Below are positions 40,147 through 51,804 of a stretch of 64,000 nt of DNA, piece after piece. Positions within the stretch are counted from its first letter, which is position 1; each line of letters begins with the position of its first letter. Source of the stretch: Oreocharis arfaki (lineage: Eukaryota > Chordata > Aves > Passeriformes > Paramythiidae); the NCBI GenBank assembly GCA_013398015.1, contig VZRR01013406.1, positions 998,542-1,062,541 of the forward strand. The letters run 5' to 3'. The position numbers were made by a program, and so were the translations under genes. Under the pieces are notes generated by a model that was not told where the DNA came from, did no database searches, and saw nothing but the letters and a program-made list of their open reading frames with translations.

Positions 40147-40354
40147 CTGTATTGTTCAGAAGTGCTGACAGCATGCAATTATTCCTACTGGAAGAAGCTA
40201 CCATTATACCAGGTGTTTTGATTGATTTTTTTTCCATAGTAGGTTTATGCACACTGTGTCCAGATGCCTGACAATATGTACTTTGCCTTGGAAAACAACT
40301 AGCAAAGAAAAAAACAAATAGCCAGCCAAATGTCAGCCACTGTGCCCAGTCCAT
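40147..40354 (-). CDS. Candidate first coding exon of a secreted protein, unidentified
   Basis: On the minus strand an ATG at 40354-40352 lies in a strong context (AAAATGG). An in-frame TGA 21 bases upstream makes it the first Met. The N-terminus looks like a signal peptide: residues 7-20 form a hydrophobic core (LTFGWLFVFFFASC). The likely mature part is polar, with Cys at 28 and 60 and an N-glycosylation sequon at 67-69 (NNT). After 69 codons plus one base, CAG|GTAAAC makes a good phase-1 splice donor at 40147/40146. Without splicing the frame continues to 40022 (110 codons). A TATA-like element lies about 90 bases upstream of the ATG. No family is recognised, so this is inferred from gene-start architecture only. 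A chance arrangement is possible. Confidence 0.38.
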
Positions 40355-40442
40355 TTTGAGATTTTTTGCTGCTCAGATGTGAGAATGATTTCCATCTGTT
40401 CCTATGTGAGATAAAGATTTAGAGCTGCTGTCAATGGGGAGC

Positions 40443-40452
40443 CTTTAAAAAA
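40443..40452 (-). promoter_or_regulatory. TATA-like box of the minus-strand candidate gene
   Basis: On the minus strand TTTTTTAAAG sits within GGCTTTTTTAAAGGC, flanked by GC-richer sequence. A start site about 25-30 bases downstream, near 40415, would give a leader of about 60 bases before the ATG at 40354. Its significance depends on the candidate exon being real. Confidence 0.3.
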
Positions 40453-40878
40453 GCCAGCCCATGCCAGGGCAGCTTGTCAGTGTGCACGGATGCAAGTGAT
40501 CCCAAACCTGAGTAACGAGCACAGTGGAAGCTGTCTGTTATAAACCAACAGGCTTCTCATTTCTATCACAACTCATTTTCTGCATTGAAATTTAAGCCCT
40601 TTGAATCTCCATGACACAGTGTGATGCCCTGGGTCAAGATGACAATGTCTGCCAGCTGGGGACCAGACAGCTGTGCCAACAAAAGCAATTACAGGAGTCC
40701 CCCTATGTCCAGCGTCGTTGTTTGCACATGCTGAAAATGAGCTTACCTAACTCAAGCTTGGATCCCTGGGGTGAAACAGCAACAAATCTGTCTAATAAAC
40801 CAGAGAAGATTTTGGTAGTGGCTACGAGAGGAGATGTTACAGCAAGTTCCCTACAGACCAAACTTGCCCTTTGTTTTC

Positions 40879-41425
40879 ACAGAATCACAGAATAATTTAG
40901 GTTAGCAAAGACCTCCGAGATCACTGAGTCCAACCTTTGACCAATCACCACCTCGTCAACTAGACCATGACACCAAGTGCCACATACAGTCATTCCTTGA
41001 ACACCTCCAAGGATGCTGACTACCTGGAAGTCCATTCCAACATTTATTCAACTTGAACCTCCCCAGGCATAGTTGATGCTGTACCCTCTCATCCTGTCCC
41101 TGGTTGTCAAGGAGAGGAGGCCAACCCCCACCTGTATAGAGTCTCCTTTTAGGCAGTTGTAGAGAGTGGTAAGGTTTCCCCTGAGCCTCCTTTTCTCCGG
41201 GTTAAACACCCCCAGCTCCCACCACTGCTCGTCGTAGGACTTACTCTCTAGATTTTCACCAGCTCCATTGCCCTTCTCCAGACTTGCTGCAGCACCTCAA
41301 TATCCTTCCTGAACTGAGGGGACCAGAAGACATACCAGTGCTGAGTACAGAGGAGCAATCACTGTCCTGGTCCTTCTGGCCACACTATTTCTGATACAAG
41401 CCAGGACGCCATTGGACTTGCAGTA
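40879..41425 (-). mobile_element. CR1 LINE 3' fragment, minus orientation, longest copy in the window
   Basis: The plus strand starts with 'cacagaatcacagaat', then a 'gttagcaaagacctccgaga' block and 'gagtccaacc'. It proceeds through the classic CR1 antisense order: 'cacctccaaggatg', 'ttgtagagagtggtaagg', 'gagcctccttttctcc', 'cagctccattgcccttctcc', 'gctgcagcacctcaat', 'tgctgagtacagagg' and 'gccacactatttctgataca'. It fades after 'gccattgga' near 41420. About 545 bp survive, covering the 3' noncoding region and probably the distal coding end. The 3' terminus lies at the left. It is only moderately diverged, so it is younger than the copy at 19355. Confidence 0.95.
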
Positions 41426-41608
41426 AGAGGAGTCGTTTCTTCTCCTTCCACCAGTCTCCCTTCTTTCTGCATCACAACCTGAAAATTAACTTTGATTTTC
41501 TAGCATCATGGGTCAGAAACCAAAGAAGAGACCATGGATTTACCACACGAGTTCCTGAGACCTGCAGTTAAGCCCTTAATTAAAAATATGAAAAAAAAAT
41601 TAAAATTT

Positions 41609-41885
41609 AGAGATACAGAAAGTTCTGAACAAAATCTCCATCCTCACCCCTGAGGTGAGGCATGTGGCAGATAACTTTGATGAGGCCAAGTACTTCCCAA
41701 CTCCACAGTGCCTTTTGAAGCCTGTTTTGACTGTAAAAGAGTTTTACTGGCTTAAAGAACATTACCAGTTTAAGACTGCCTCTGACATTATTACTACTCC
41801 TGTGAATCTGCATGAATTTCTAGGCATCCTCTGTGTCTCCTGGTTTTCTAGAGACAGCACTATAAACAGGTGTATTGAAATATAG
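41609..41885 (+). pseudogene. Open segment with protein-like composition, possible gene relic
   Basis: A frame without stops runs from just after a TAA at about 41606 to a TAG at 41883-41885, about 91 codons. It has no ATG early in the frame. The translation is balanced and protein-like, including LNKISILTPE, DNFDEAKYFPTP and VKEFYWLKEHYQFKTASDI. It sits about 180 bases beyond the right-hand edge of the CR1 at 40879-41425. No splice acceptor is obvious at its start, which is preceded by an A9 run. I recognise no family with confidence. It may be a processed or decayed pseudogene, or chance. Confidence 0.2.
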
Positions 41886-41999
41886 AAAAGCTTGCCTGCA
41901 CTTGGAGGACAAGCAGTCCTCCAGGTTGCCAGAACCAGCACAGATGTTCTGGGAGCAACTTCAAAGAGCAGTACCCCCCCAGAACACACCATGGAATCT

Positions 42000-44900
42000 A
42001 AACATGCATTACTTGATGGTCAGTAAATATCTGTGAGCACATGACTAGTGTGCTGTCCATGTTATGTTTAAATAAAGTGCCAATTATGTTCTATGAGAAC
42101 TTAGAGATAATAAAGAAGCAATCACATATATAGAAGAGGGAAAAATACTGGCTTCTTTCACATGCCGCTAGCACCCTCCTCCGATAAATCATTTGCTGGC
42201 AGTCTTCCAATTGTCATTTAATAACTCCAGTGACATGCAGGCATGAGAAAAGGAGCAGAAATAACTGGAAAAATCAATTCAGAGGGTGGGGTATTTTGGC
42301 CATCTCAACCTTTTCAATCTTGCCATTATCCTGGCTTGAGTCCAAAGGCAGCTCTTCCTTCATTGATCCACAAGCCTTTCCTGGAAAATTAAGGCCATGT
42401 TCTGCACTGGCTAGTTGTTTTTCGAACACAGGCTTTAGAGTTGCTGGCAGAGCTGCTCCTCTCCTGCCTGGGACATAATCATTTCCTCATTATTCCTCCA
42501 GCATCTTTAAATGGATAGGGTTGAACTGAAGCCTCATCTGTCCTTTTGAGGTGCTGAAAAACTTCAAATAGTGCTGGTTATCTTGTTAACAAACCTACAC
42601 TTTCATAAGAAACTGAAAATTAAAACTTTAATTCTCAAAACAACATCCAGACTTGTGCCACTCTGTGCTAGCGCACAGCACAACAGTTTAGTGCATTGTA
42701 GACAATTTAGTGTTGGAGTTTTTCAGAAGCTTGCCTGACTTCCTCCTATTCCCAGAAACTGGGGAGAAAAATGAAGGATGAACCCAACAGAACAGTGCCA
42801 CTGAGGAAAGGTTCAAGATTTTCTCATCTCTTAGTGCTCCATCAATGTCCAGAACAGCCTGTACTGCCAGCCTTACCCACCTGCTATGGGAGGATGACAA
42901 AACTGAGATTTCTGTTCTGGCTATTCATCACCTTATGGAGTATTATACATTTATGCTGTCATGTAGAAAAAAACAAACCACTATCATAAAATAACATGTT
43001 CCTGAACTGCAGACAGCTTTAGACACCACTGTGTGTTCACAGTCTGCCTAAACTGTATCCAAATTGTTGCTTTCCCCCTGCTGCACTCAAAGTCATTGTC
43101 ACAGCTGCAGCATTAAATAGCCTCAGGACCTGTAAAATCCCAGTAATGTTTTAGGCTTGAGCCAAAAGTTTGAGGTCAGGGAGGTTTTCTGTCAGGGTGC
43201 CAGGATTCTCTTGGAAAAAAAAAAAAAGGAAAAAAATGTATTAAAGAAAGAAAGAGGATTAAAGGAGAGATTCCAAAGGCTTGGGGAACAAACATGAAGG
43301 CAGGAAGAGCTCATTCTGCAGAGACAGAAAAGAAGAAAGTGGGGAAGGACAAAAAAGAAAGAAACAACAAGAATGCTGAGTTTGGAGGGCTGGAACTCAA
43401 GTAACCTGTAATACAGCAGTTTTGTGGCCTAGATCCTACAGCACTACATGAAAGGAGAGACCTTCTCAAACCCTTTGAGTGTGATAAGTCTGTCAGCACC
43501 CCAAAAAAGCCAAGACCCTTGTGCCTGACCAGTCTGCCAGTGTCCCATTACGGGGACCCTTCACTGAGCAGTCCTGCTGGATCGGAGGGTGGTTCAGAGA
43601 CACACACCAAAAGCATGAGGGACATCCCCTTTTGGGCCTCCACAGTCAAGTACCTGGGGGTCTGATTTCGACAGAGCCTGGCTGTGGTGTCTCCCCTCTT
43701 CTCCACCCTCCATTCAGTCCTCCTTAGGATGTATCGTGTGGGGGAAGTCATGCAGGCTGACTGAGTCCCTTCCAGGGAGTAGCAGCTGCATTTCACCCTA
43801 TAACTTCCACGGCGCTTATCTTCTGTTGGAATAGGAATATAACTTCCCAGTGCTCTCTAATTTTTTCCCCAGTCATTTTCCCACATTGCAGTAGGAAAAA
43901 GAGCCGGGTCACAGTCTCCAAGGGATAAGAGGGATAAGGAAAGCAAAGCATTGCAACAAGACCATGCTGTTTTTACAAGCACAGCAGTAGTTGAGGGAGG
44001 GAGAGAAGATTTTAAAATGTGAGAAAGGAAAATTTTTCCTATGTGCTTCCCCTGTCTTCTAACACTACAGATAGTTGTCTCCTTCCCTGTCTTCACTCTG
44101 AAAAACTTCAAGATAGGGATCAGACCTGGCAACGCTTATTTTTAGAAGCTTTGAATTAAAACGGGCAAGAGTTATCAGATAAGAAGGACTAAGTACAAAA
44201 CGTGTCCCTCCTAACTGTACACCTTGGAGATGGGCAAGATCTTATTACGGCAATATTAATCTTGACAAGTTGGGAGTACTCACATTCGTGAGTGGGGTAT
44301 TTTTCTGTAAAATATTTCATAGTTTCTAGCATTATATACATGCTTCACCTTAAAAGAGGCAAAACCCAAAATATAAGTCCCTTCAGTTTTTGTTTAAGCC
44401 ACAATCTCCAGGCTAGTAAAATAAATTCTGAGAAACATTAGGGATGTTTTTGCAAATCTTCGCCCACCCCTGCATTTGATAGCATAAATTGAGTCATAGT
44501 TGAAGGCATTAATCTGGTTTTCTACCCTATCAGTTATCTCAAGTCTTCCACTTCTGACACACCCTGAAGAAAGCACAAAGCTGAAGCAGTAACTAGGAAG
44601 GTTCATATTTAGTGATACAGCTTGATTCAGCTCTGACACTTCAGGGATCCATACCCTACCCACAGCCTCCCACTTGCAGCACTCCTGTGTTTAAAACCAC
44701 TTTCACATTTGCTGTTTCTGACCTGGCAGAGTTTATCAGTCCTCTTATGCACAGTGTGGGTTAGCATGGAATGTATTTTTCCACAGCTACTAGATAATTG
44801 CTGCTGTAGTTACTCACTTGGAGAGCATCATCAAGGGTTATGACAAATGAATCCTTTATACTGCAGTCTTTCAAAGATTTGGAGTGTTTTGCTATCACCC

Positions 44901-47900
44901 TCAGATAAGACAAGCTTTTATTCTAAATATACCATAGTTATTTCAGAAAATATTTACTATGAAAACTATGGCATTTTAAGTTTCTTACCTCTGTGGGAGA
45001 CATTTTACTTGCTATAGACATCAAGCAAAGGACTAGATATCGCACTTATGACAAGCTCAGGAATTTGTTTATTCTTGCCAAATAAGTGAATTAGTAGGAG
45101 GCATTAGTAGCAAGCTCAGGTGCTTACAGACGTACAAGCTATGAACACTGAGCTGGCCAAACAGCTGATGAGGGACAGAAGAGGTTGTTCAAGTGATTTC
45201 AATGAACATTATCAGAGGAATCCAGACGGTTGGAATTTTTCATTTACAGGTTCACAAGTGCCTTACAACGAATATAGTGTATTTTTTTTCAAGATAAAAT
45301 GGCACATTATTAATCACACATCTAAATTGCTATTATAATTTTATTTCTTAACCTGTGTTCAAAATATCTTGATGGCAAATAAACATCCACTTCTTTCACA
45401 GAATAAAGAAAAATACATTAATAACAGAAAGAGACTATAATTGATATTATAATTATCCTTACTAACATACTGATCAGTGACAGTTGTCATAGTAAAACAA
45501 TTTCCAAACACTGAGATAGTTACAGAAAGCATTACTGTAACTTGCTACCAGATTCAACACCTGAAATTTCTGTGATTCACTGACTTTTAATAACATTTCT
45601 TTTTCTACCCATGCAACTGACTAAGATAATTTTAGGGCATTAAAATAGCATAAATCAAGGGTTTTCTGAATGTCACTACCCTTTATACTTCTTGTAAGAA
45701 GCATCTGAATTACAATTGCTGAACATGAGCTTTGGGTTTTTTTTAATAGATTAGTTCAAAAGTGCTATGGTGGTCAAAAATAACCAGTATTTTAGGTAAA
45801 TATTTTCCTCACCATTCTGTATGCCAGCCAATAGATCAGTTTTGATGGAATGCCACAACCTTCCAGCTTCCTTTTTTTTTCCTTCTCACCACAGTAATTA
45901 AGAGAGACTTTTCCAACATATCCTTCAGAGCCAGCCTAGCTCTTTGTATATCCTTGAAAAGCAGATGGTTGATCCTTTTTCTAATCTTGTTTCAAAGTGG
46001 TCATACAGTCAAAATAATAGAAACCCTGATTCACTGCCAAATGAAGGTCATGGAAGAGCTCCTGTTAAGTTCAATAAGCATCAACACTCTAACATTTCTC
46101 AAGAAGTCTGAAATTCATAATGCAGTTCCTAAGTGCTTTTTTATCTCCCTTTCTCCCCACTTGTATTTTTGTGTCACTGAAAATAACAGTACGAAATGAG
46201 ATTAGTAACCTGAAATTAGGACTGGCTGGTTCAAGGCAATATGCCTTTAATTAGTAAGCATATAAAAGGCTGGTTTATGCCTGCTTTCATTAGTGCTCCT
46301 AATCAGGGACAGTGCTGCTCATTGCTGCAAAGAGAATTCTGGATGTGAATAAGTTTTGAGCTGAGACTGAATAGATAAGAAATTACCCACAGCTCTATCA
46401 ATGTGTGGATACATCCTGTCTTTCGAGGAATAAATAAATGATGCTGATTAGCTAAAATGGAGATACTTAATGCTCTGTTTCCTAGGAACAGAAACCAGCT
46501 TAAGACATGATGATCTAATGAAGATTTTATAACCTAAATAAGCACATACACCTCCATCAACATTTCTGTGGACAGAGCATCAGTATTTCAGGATTGAAAA
46601 GTATGTATGTGCATTATATTCTCAACTGAGTGTTTTGTAAATGCATCAGTGTTGCCATGTCCCATCACAAAGGAGATCCTCAAACTGAAGCACTTTTATG
46701 TCTGATATTAGACCTCAATACTTGGAATATGTAATTTTATTAAGGTAAATACATAAACATTAACTTCTTACCTCCTACAAGCAATGACAAAACTCCAAAG
46801 AGCTGACCAAAACCTCTATGTAGGAGTAGAAAAACTTGGCCCTAGTCAGAACAGATGCACATGAAAAAGCTCTCCAGAACTCTAAGATATTTTCCTCCTC
46901 CATTTGAAGCCACTCTAAATGAAAGATACATTTACTGCCAATGCCCCCAAGTTCTAAAAATGTATGGATAAAAGCTCTCAGCCGAAGAATGCTTTATACT
47001 CTGTTATCCAGTCAAGATGGGCTGTAATCCTTGCTCTTCACCACTGTCAAATACTTGGTCCAGGCTCTGAATACAGCTCTAAAATGGCTGTTCAGTCTTC
47101 TGAAACAAAACAAACAAAAAATATTCAGTGAACGCAAAACTGCTAAACATTGTTGTGAGTGGTAAGGTTTAAAACAAACAAGCACACAAACTTTAAGTCA
47201 GAAAAATATTTTGTCTGTCAGAAAAACTAAAATAATTGCTCCTACTATATGTCATTATGCCTTTCTCTCACCATCATAATCAACTTCTGGTTAAAAAAAA
47301 ACACTATGAAAAAAATGTCCTTAATTCCAATGTCTGATGCAATGCTCATTTAGTCTTATTTTAATATAAACATAAAATTGCTGGCTTCAGCAAGCTGTTT
47401 TACATCCTTACTAAGAGGTTTCTTTGTGTGTGGGTAGAGGCTATTTCTGAACTCCCATATTTCCTCATTCGTGGAAAAAGAAATTTTGAACAGACTCCAA
47501 TCTTAAGAATAGTGAGATCTAAACTGAGGCTGCAAGACCATCCTTTGACTATATGCTTGAATATTGCAGGGTTGTAACTGTTAGCAGATCAAGCCCTAAA
47601 CAGTTTGAAGAGCGTGTCATAATTATAGTATCAGTTATCAGCTACCAAGTTGACGAGAACTGATTTTTCCTGAAAAGATGCTCAGAGGTGATTTTATCTA
47701 ACATTTACTCCACACTACCACCATGACTTTGAAACAATGTAATAGCTTTTACAAAAATTTAACAGGAGGGAACAGATACAGAGATATGTTCCTGCAAATT
47801 TAATTTACATTGGTGTCTTGACAAAAAAACCCCACAACTGTCAAGCAAGTCTCCTACCCACCTAAAAGACACATGAGAAAGTAGAGCAACCTAAAATTCT

Positions 47901-49980
47901 GCATTAAGGCAAAGACGAAGTGATAGAAGTCATTTCTATGCCAAGGTACAGCTTCAGGATACCCTTGATCAATTTCATACCCTTAGATTTTTTTCAGCTT
48001 ATAGTTATTCTGTAAATATAATTTGTCAATTTACTTTTGCGCAATTATTGCAGAACACTTTCTCACCTCTACCTAATGAATAAATGAAATCTCTAAAATT
48101 TTGACACAGGTATAAAAGAGGAGGAACAATCCCTAACACCCCATTGATATTGCTTTGATTTCAACATATAAACTGCATTTCATTAGTAAGTTCTTCTCAC
48201 TATGTTATTTTTATTGATGATAACAATTCAATGTATTAACAGCACTCAGGCATTCTTGAGCCATACCAACAACATCGTTTTTTTGAATGAATGTCCAACA
48301 GCAGTGAACAGTAGCCTCAGAGCCTCCCTTCCTAAAGCCTCTTTTATGTGTAGAACATTCACAGCAAATATATACTAAGGCATTATTATACAGTGGAAAA
48401 AAATAGTCTGAACACTAAACAAGTGGTTTGCCACAATTTTTTCTTCATTGAAAGACTCCTGGAAAATTAATCTCTTAAAGGTTTGGCTAGATATAGAAAA
48501 CTTACTGCTCTCCTCTTCACTGTAACCTCTGTGTGGAAACTAAATGAAGGTTTTAAGTTATATCCACAGTTATTTAAAGAAGGAAGACAGGTAAAAGATT
48601 CCCAAGGGGATCTTTCCTGCTACATAGCAAAATTAAGTAAAGCAAACTCTCATCAATAGCTTGGGAGCTTCAGACAAATGTGTATGGATATTTAATTATT
48701 ATTTCAGGTCCCAAGGAACATAATACTGGAAGTCAGCCCTTAGCTGACTTCATGCGAGATGGTTTTGTTTCATTTGGTTGTTCAGTTTTGGTTGGGTTTT
48801 TTCGGTTTTTTTTTCACTCCCTCCCCCCAGTTTTTCTACCTGGGAGTCAATAACTTTTGGGATGTAACAAACTTTCTGTAGCTGAAAGGGAAGTGCATTC
48901 CCTGTAGTCCATGGAGTTCTTTGCTTTCACAGTCTGTTAACTAGCTCAAAGCTTGGGGATAAAACATATGACGTAAATACTATAATCAAGTCCCCAGTAA
49001 ACCCACTTCACCTGCTAAATGTCAACAGAGTGAACCAAATTAAGTTCAAAATTGGTTTAAATTTAATGAGCAACACACATGTAAAAGTTCTGCAGTTCAC
49101 CAGCAACACTTCAAGGTACTAAACCATCTATTAAGCGCTAATTTATTAGCAGAAGCTATGTCTAAAAAAAAGTAAACAACCACATGTCAGAAGAATGTTG
49201 AGATTGCAAATTAACTTGTAGCTCAAAGTCTGCAGAAAAGCTTCCTTTTTATAGATCCAGTGTACTTCTTCTCCGGAGATTTACAAGGTTAACCTGAAAG
49301 TGCCATGTTGACAGCAGCATTTGAATCCAGCATTCTCACATTGACATGTGGCAATGAGGATAGCCCAGATGCTGCAGTCAGCCTATATGTCAAGAATGGA
49401 ATTTCCCATGAGAAGGTAAAGTTGTCTGGTATTTTTTTTCCCAAAAAGTGAGTGAGCATTGCATGCACGCAGCCAGAAGGGAAAAGACTTATGGTCAACC
49501 TGAAAAAAATACAGTCCTCCAAAATAGTTTGCTTATTTGTTTTGGAAAATTTCCAAGTGGAAACAGCAAATATATGATGCTGGTCATCAGCTGCCAAACA
49601 TAGTCCCTGGCACTTGCTGGTACTAGCACCTGTATGTGTCTGCATGCATAGGTGGTCACATTACTCAGAACGAGAGTGTGTTTTGTAACTGAGGGAGCAG
49701 ATTCTGTTTGGGAGAAGAAAATATGAGCACTTTTTCAAAATGAATACAGTTTGAAACTCTGCTGGTACCATCCAACACTAACAAGCATCCAGATCTATGT
49801 AAGACTGACTCCGAATTTCCCTTAATAGCCTAGTCAGTTAGGCAGAAGGTGTATCTGCTGTTCTCTTCCCAACGCTTCTCCCTTAACTTACTTTTTCATC
49901 AGCTGCAGCCTTGAAACAAGCTCTTTCTGGGCTGCCCATCCTGCTGTGAGGGATAAGCATGGACCCAAACTGTATGACTT
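42000..49980. other. Noncoding stretch with scattered GC-richer patches
   Basis: No gene is supported. GC-richer patches at 42230-42480 and 43300-44130 are open on both strands without domain content. An A13 run and a purine-rich AAAG tract lie at 43210-43260. A T/G-rich patch with a T9 run lies at 48762-48815. A 118-codon minus-strand frame at 49289-49645 shows no domain, signal peptide or splice context I can defend. Confidence 0.5.
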
Positions 49981-50004
49981 ATANATATATATATATATAT
50001 ATAC
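49981..50004 (+). repeat. (TA)n microsatellite containing an N
   Basis: About eleven TA units pass into an ACAC stretch. The N at 49984 is one of two ambiguous bases in the window. It probably reflects difficulty reading the repeat. Confidence 0.9.
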
Positions 50005-50565
50005 ACACCCACATCCACAGATGCATGTTTTTTTTGAGTGCATCCATTTATGCTTTTAGTGAGAAAGCGTCTCTTCTAGAAGACAGGCCTTCATTAAACT
50101 GAATCATGTCACTGGAAATGTAATTTAATGTACTCCTAATGTGGAACTTTCTCAGAATAACATGATTCAAAAACCTGTACTTTTACCTATGCCAGATTGG
50201 TGGTTTATTCAGCAAACTTTTTGTATGCACCTGCAAAGGAAAGTCAGCAGTGTATATTTCAACATCTGTAAATGTTTAGTCTAAGTTGAAGTGATTAGGA
50301 ATCATTTTTCTTCATTGAGTCCTTTTTAACAAGAAATTTGAGATTTAAAGTGTGTTTATTTTTGAAATGTCACAAACTATCTAAAATGGTTAAGAGAAAC
50401 CATTTCCACACATTTGTATTTAGAGTCAAATTTGAAGTTACAAAATAAACTTACTTAAAGACGCAGAGATAAATCAGTCACCATCGTAGCTACTGTCATA
50501 GAAAAAGTGCTAAAAGAGATGATATAAGCAGGAATGACTTTCCATGAAGAGAACTTAAAAGTTAA

Positions 50566-50647
50566 TTCTTTCCTTCCTTCCTTCCTTCCTTCTTTTCTTT
50601 CTTCCTTCCTTCCTTCCTTCCATCCTTCCTTACTTCCCTCCCTCTTT
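50566..50647 (+). repeat. (CTTC)n microsatellite
   Basis: About 80 bases of CTTC units are interrupted by TTTT, CATC and TACT variants. Both strands are open through it and give low-complexity peptides, which should not be read as genes. It is likely polymorphic. Confidence 0.95.
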
Positions 50648-51539
50648 GGACCCTTCAGCACTGAAATAAGAGAAGATGAGATGGAGAATGGGACTTACAT
50701 CTTGACAAACAAACCTAACTATAAATGCTTTGTTTAAAGCAATCTGCAGAGATTGTACTAAGTGCAGCTGATCTATTGGGATGGCAAAAGAAGCTGTAAG
50801 ATGCACTGATTTAAAATCCCTCTGGTATCCCAGGCTGCATTACTCATCTCCAAATATGGCTCAAATTCTCTGCAGAGTAGCAACATGACTCAGACAACTT
50901 CCAAAAGTTCCTAAAAAAGGGTAAAATTAAGACTGCAAATCAAAGAGAGGTAGGAGGCTAAGAAGAAAAAAAAAAAAAAATAGACCAAAACAAGACACAC
51001 CACTGCACTCACTTCTCCTGTGGGGAAGGAATAAGAAAACTGCATGACAGATTAGTCATGTTGCTTAACACCACACTAAGAGATAAAAAAATAAGTGAGA
51101 AGGGTGTTACGAAAACCTGAAGAAAAGAACAACATATCAGAAGTGTACTGTAAGCTAATACTGCCATCTAACTCCCAGGAATTCAGTTTTTTATTTCGTC
51201 AGCATAGCCTTCGACTTTAACTTGTTGTGCTTATTCACACAGCAAAACAAATTATGCTCTATACACATTCTCATTGTCTTCAAAATAATAATTTGTCTTG
51301 AATGCAGGTTAAAACCTCCACCTCTGCTTGGCTACTGAAATTAGTGAGGTATAATTAATGATAGCTCTGAACTGGTAGATACCTCCATGTTAATGAAAAA
51401 CCACAAGGTACTACTATACAGATCCTTCCATCAGATACTTGTATTTGTACAAATACACAAAATGCATATACAAAAACTCAGCGTCACTTGGGTTTTCTGT
51501 TCATGCATATAGCTTGAAATAGCAAAATCTTGAGGTTCA

Positions 51540-51690
51540 AAGTACTCTCAGAAACCTCCCTTTGGGCTTTCTCAGATTAATGGCATTCCCACGCATCCTC
51601 TCCCTGGGTATTAGGAAGAAGAGCTCAGCACCTCTCTACATCTCTTCCTCAGGAATCTGTACAGAGCAACGACGTCACCCTTCTCATAGG
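51540..51690 (-). mobile_element. CR1 LINE fragment, minus orientation
   Basis: The plus strand carries the CR1 antisense phrases 'cattcccacgcatcct', 'agagctcagcacctct', 'catctcttcctcaggaatct' and 'gtacagagcaacgacgtcac'. This corresponds to the distal 3' region. It directly adjoins a fragment of the reverse-transcriptase coding region at 51700, so the sequence between them in a full CR1 is missing. Confidence 0.85.
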
Positions 51691-51697
51691 AGGATAT

Positions 51698-51800
51698 CAG
51701 TGTAGTTAAACAAAACCTTTCCTTTGTGAACCCATGTTAATGGTGCCTGATGATTGCATTATTCTCTAAATGCCGTTAAAGTTTCCTGCATCATCCAAGT
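51698..51800 (-). mobile_element. CR1 LINE reverse-transcriptase fragment, decayed
   Basis: Read on the minus strand, this segment translates to HGFTKERFCLTT after a stop. It matches the well-known CR1 reverse-transcriptase region in which a Gln-His-Gly-Phe block precedes a Ser-Cys-Leu-Thr-Asn block. The Ser before Cys is replaced by Phe and an in-frame stop is present, so it is inactive. It is the only part of the window where a LINE protein can be read. The 3'-region fragment at 51540-51690 follows it in the element's own direction. Confidence 0.8.
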
Positions 51801-51804
51801 AAGC

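Noticed and set aside
43300..44130. Overlapping open frames in a GC-richer patch, first considered as a retroviral fragment
   Set aside because: No retroviral motif, terminal repeat or primer site was visible.
49289..49645. A 118-codon minus-strand frame
   Set aside because: No domain, signal peptide, start context or conservation clue. Its length is within chance for the number of frames examined.
50455..50737. Repetitive Lys/Glu/Gly and Phe/Pro/Ser open frames on both strands
   Set aside because: They are translations of the CTTC microsatellite.
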